A model generated the notes under the pieces. The model was not told where the DNA came from, did not search any database, and was given only the letters and a program-made list of their open reading frames with translations. A program made the position numbers and the translations under genes. A stretch of 64,000 nt of DNA from Pseudomonas sp. BSw22131 (GTDB lineage Bacteria > Pseudomonadota > Gammaproteobacteria > Pseudomonadales > Pseudomonadaceae): positions 2,976,001-3,040,000 of the forward strand of contig NZ_CP113949.1 of NCBI RefSeq assembly GCF_026810445.1, in the 5' to 3' direction. Positions 61,638 through 64,000 of the stretch are shown in pieces (the first letter of the stretch is position 1; every line of letters begins with the position of its first letter).

Positions 61638-62549
61638 ATGGCGAACAATATTGATCAATGCTCTCTGGATGACCTATCGATCTTTCTTGCGGTCTTCCGC
61701 GAAAATGGATTTCGCGCGGCTGCCAAGCGACTTGGCTTGTCGCCCTCCACCGTGAGCGAACGGATTTCGGCGCTGGAGTCAGGCTTGGGCGTACCCCTGC
61801 TCATCCGCACCACCCGAAGCGTTGTAGCAACTGCGGCTGGGCGTGAGCTGGCAGAGCGAATGTCTCCGCTTCTCGGGGAAATGAGAGCTGTGTTCGAGGA
61901 TGTCGCCAGTTCCCTTCAAGACCTGAGAGGCGTGTTGAAGTTGAACGTGACAGGCGCGGTCATGGTGGACATTCTGCCGACACTGATTGATCGCTTTCTC
62001 GCACGCTATCCACAAGTGCGGATAGAAATAATGGTCGAAGACCGCCTCGTGGACGTTACCGCCGCTGGCTGCGATGCCGGGATACGCTATGGAGAGCACC
62101 TTGCACAAGACACCATTGCCGTCCCTATCGGCCCAAGGTCGCAGCAACTGGCTTTGGCTGCCGCCCCGTCCTATCTAGCGTCGCGCGGCACCCCCGCACA
62201 TCCAGGCGAATTGATGAATCACGATTGCATCTGTCTACGGTATTCCAGTGGAGCAATGGTCAGCTGGGATTTTGTGAAGAATGGGGAAACCGTAAGCATT
62301 GATCCCCCAGGTCGATTGGTCATTGGGGTCGATGGGGTTGCAGCGGCTATTGATCTGGCGCGAAGTGGCAGAGGCATAATTGCAACCTTCGAGAATTGGC
62401 TGCGTCCGCATTTACAAAGTGGTGATCTCCAGCCGGTTCTAAATGAATGGTGGGATACGTTTGAGGGGCCGTGGCTCTATTTTTCCAGCAGATTCATGTC
62501 CGCTCCGTTGCGGGCATTCGTCGATTTCATTGAGCAAGAGCGTGGATAG
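61638..62549 (+). CDS. LysR-family transcriptional regulator
   Basis: The 303-residue start is MANNIDQCSLDDLSIFLAVF. The N-terminal winged helix is GFRAAAKRLGLSPSTVSERI followed by LESGLGVPLLIRTTRSV. The substrate-binding domain (YPQVRIEIMVEDRLVDVTAA, GCDAGIRYGEHL) is typical of the subgroup that controls divergent SDR or reductase genes. It probably activates the SDR gene. The ribosome site is weak and the start is chosen by family fit. Its last 23 bases overlap the convergent endolysin fragment. Confidence 0.85.
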   Translation: MANNIDQCSLDDLSIFLAVFRENGFRAAAKRLGLSPSTVSERISALESGLGVPLLIRTTRSVVATAAGRELAERMSPLLGEMRAVFEDVASSLQDLRGVLKLNVTGAVMVDILPTLIDRFLARYPQVRIEIMVEDRLVDVTAAGCDAGIRYGEHLAQDTIAVPIGPRSQQLALAAAPSYLASRGTPAHPGELMNHDCICLRYSSGAMVSWDFVKNGETVSIDPPGRLVIGVDGVAAAIDLARSGRGIIATFENWLRPHLQSGDLQPVLNEWWDTFEGPWLYFSSRFMSAPLRAFVDFIEQERG

Positions 62550-62751
62550 AAGGTGAGTGTTTGATTTTCTTGACTAGTACCCATCGGCGGAAGCGTTTAA
62601 GTACGCACCGTGTCTTGGTTTTGCGGGGCTGGGTAGATGCCTTGCCCCGACGCTTACGACTGATGACAACCATCCCGGCCAGCCCCTCGCCTCGCGCTTC
62701 GCCCCACAGGGTTCGCGCCAGCGCGTCGGTTTTTTTGTCTGTCACGGTCAT
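62527..62751 (-). pseudogene. Truncated phage endolysin (SleB-like cell-wall hydrolase)
   Basis: The start MTVTDKKTDALARTLWGEAR follows GGAGAAAAG. The first 30 residues match the N-terminus of SleB-type cell-wall hydrolases of Pseudomonas phages (LARTLWGEARGEGLAGM, with the catalytic Glu in WGEARGE). Beyond GMVVIS the sequence turns into an unrelated highly basic stretch (RKRRGKASTQPRKTKTRC) and ends at 62527. This looks like the prophage end cut off by a deletion, where phage DNA meets the bacterial LysR gene. Confidence 0.6.
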
Positions 62752-62766
62752 CACTTTTCTCCAGGT

Positions 62767-62791
62767 ATAAAAAACCCGCCGAAGCGGGTAT
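62767..62791 (-). terminator. Rho-independent terminator between the GH5 gene and the endolysin fragment
   Basis: Read on the minus strand: stem ACCCGC/GCGGGT with a TTCG-type loop, followed by TTTTTTAT. It directly follows the GH5 gene. Confidence 0.8.
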
Positions 62792-62804
62792 TGGGTGGAT
62801 CGAT

Positions 62805-64000
62805 TTACGGAAGCCTGGTCTTCAGCAGCGCCATGTACGGCGTGTCTGCTGTGTTGCCTTCACCGTATTCGAGCCGGAAGACGTAATCAGTCGTCCAGTT
62901 GCGACCGCCGCCCCATGCCGTCCAGCCTGCCCACACCGATGGGCTGCCTTGAACTGCGTCTATCAGGGCTGGTAATTCCGTTGCGCACTGCTCTTGCCCG
63001 GCGACCGTTGGATAACCGGCGGCGAACTCCCCGAGAAACAGCCGCCGGCCAGCGGCTGTAGCTGCTGCGGTGACATCCGTGAGCCGGGACGAGCCGCCAC
63101 CGACCGTGCACACGCCAGAAACACCGGCCATGGTTGGGTCCAGGTATTTATGGACGTCCAGCACGACGTTGTTCAGTGGATCGATGATGGAGGATATGGC
63201 GCTGGCGGTGCCGTATGCGTGGATGCGATTCAGGCAGCCCGCCGCACGCAACGCAGCCGTACTGGAGCTGGCCATCGCGCCCCAACCCGCGTTCGGTGGC
63301 TCGTTCATCAGATCGAAGACAATCTTCGGATCACTGCCCAGGAAGGCGAACATCTTGGTCCAGTAGTCATCCAGTGCCGTGACAGGCACAGCAGCGCTGC
63401 CGACCTTCCCTTCCGGCCGGCTGCCATAGTTGTGCGCGCCGTCCACGATGCAGACCATGCCTTTGGACAGGACATAATTCATCGACGCTTTGTATTTGTC
63501 GGCCAGCCCGGTCGATCCGTTGGTGTCCAGGGTGCCGAACAAGGTCGGCTGCATGCGCTGCCAGAGCACCGGCATCCGGATGCAGTTGAAGCCCTGTCCG
63601 AACAGGTAATCGATAGTGGCATTGGTTGGGACGAACGCAGTCCTCGAGAACTCCATGCCCGACAGATTCACGCCCTTGAGCATCGACGGGAGCGTCGGCA
63701 GCGTTGGTGTGCCCACCACCTTCGCAATGGTCGCCTGCGGAATATCGATGCCGGTCGTCGCTTCAAAGAACTGGAGTGCGTGAGTCGCGCCGGTCGCAGG
63801 GGCGCTCACGGTTGTTCTGGTGATAACGATCGGGCCGGCAAACGCGGTGGTGAATGTCAGCTTGTCCACGCCGTCGAATGTAAGCCCGGTCGTGACGACA
63901 GCCTGCAAGGCCTGCACCAGCGTGGTCGTGAAGTCCGCGTCTTTCAGCGTTCCGCTTTGCCGAACCCGCACCGAGCCAGATTGGCTTGAGCCAGTGGATG
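62805..64000 (-). CDS. GH5-type cellulase-domain protein, probably phage tail-associated (partial)
   Basis: The frame is open to base 64000; at least 398 residues are visible and the N-terminus is outside the window. The first 100 residues are low-complexity and Thr/Ser/Gly/Val-rich (SGTLKDADFTTTLVQALQAV), like tail or linker modules. From SMLKGVNLSGMEFSRTAFVP onward it is a glycoside hydrolase family 5 barrel: FNCIRMPVLWQRM, IVDGAHNYGS, acid/base Glu in FDLMNEPPNAGW, nucleophile Glu in LFLGEFAAGYP, Trp in WTAWGGGRNW. It is followed by a terminator and a truncated endolysin, so it probably sits at the end of a prophage or tailocin locus. Confidence 0.75.
   Translation of the reverse strand, partial: STGSSQSGSVRVRQSGTLKDADFTTTLVQALQAVVTTGLTFDGVDKLTFTTAFAGPIVITRTTVSAPATGATHALQFFEATTGIDIPQATIAKVVGTPTLPTLPSMLKGVNLSGMEFSRTAFVPTNATIDYLFGQGFNCIRMPVLWQRMQPTLFGTLDTNGSTGLADKYKASMNYVLSKGMVCIVDGAHNYGSRPEGKVGSAAVPVTALDDYWTKMFAFLGSDPKIVFDLMNEPPNAGWGAMASSSTAALRAAGCLNRIHAYGTASAISSIIDPLNNVVLDVHKYLDPTMAGVSGVCTVGGGSSRLTDVTAAATAAGRRLFLGEFAAGYPTVAGQEQCATELPALIDAVQGSPSVWAGWTAWGGGRNWTTDYVFRLEYGEGNTADTPYMALLKTRLP

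Noticed and set aside
62994..63989. Open frame of 331 codons opposite the GH5 gene
   Set aside because: It is the antisense of a conserved hydrolase domain and resembles no family.

Overview
The window is a stretch of a Pseudomonas chromosome, probably from the fluorescens/syringae complex. The evidence is the gene content (OprD-type porin, CopCD, ModABC, PilU-like ATPase, YhhS-type MFS, MocDEF-like redox set), the high-GC coding style, and several Pseudomonas REP/REPIN palindromes with the TGTAGGAGCGAATTCATTCGCG head. No rRNA or tRNA gene was recognised. The species is not determined.

Layout. Bases 1-3100 hold an envelope-modification group: an ArnT-like glycosyltransferase running off the left edge, a broken LTA-synthase/sulfatase-like gene and a histidine phosphatase. 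Bases 4124-6541 encode a PAS hybrid histidine kinase. Bases 6700-9750 are a decayed patch: an ABC-ATPase 3' remnant, a deletion joining a lipoprotein hydrolase to a truncated zinc dehydrogenase, and a tautomerase pseudogene. Bases 11048-21660 form a catabolic island. It contains a MocD/MocE/MocF-like desaturase, Rieske ferredoxin and reductase, a TIM-barrel isomerase, a DUF1989 protein, a phytanoyl-CoA-dioxygenase-like enzyme, an SDR, an IolG-like inositol dehydrogenase and two LacI-family regulators. It looks like a rhizopine- or methyl-inositol-type oxidative pathway.

Bases 22055-30870 carry a PilU-like ATPase, a parvulin, and a kdgK / amino-acid deaminase / IclR / RidA group. The ABC transporter of that group has been destroyed. 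A 2.27-kb AT-rich foreign segment lies here between two near-identical 437-bp copies of the 3' end of the sugar-kinase gene. It carries an MFS gene and amidase and GNAT-like debris. The architecture is that of a single-crossover (insertion-duplication) integration.

Bases 31220-45785 hold a small secreted protein, DUF1275, Nudix, a frameshifted lipoprotein hydrolase, a YbiT-type ABC-F, a GGGTT microsatellite, a YhhS-type MFS, an exo/endonuclease-phosphatase family protein, a repeat-rich autotransporter, an OprD porin, an aminotransferase and a solitary tyrosine recombinase. Bases 45962-60456 hold a TPR protein, CopCD, an Ada protein that has lost most of its N-terminal zinc cysteines, an orphan ParS-type antitoxin, AcuI with its TetR regulator and matching operators, a nitronate monooxygenase, ModABC behind a ModE box, a DCC protein, topoisomerase IB and a class II UvrA. 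The right end has an SDR/LysR pair and then the edge of a prophage-like element: a truncated endolysin and a GH5-cellulase-domain protein that continues past base 64000.

At least seven genes are broken (frameshifts, nonsense codons, internal deletions). Four of the lesions are single-base changes at or next to homopolymer runs, so assembly error has to be excluded there. The deletions and gene fusions cannot be explained that way.
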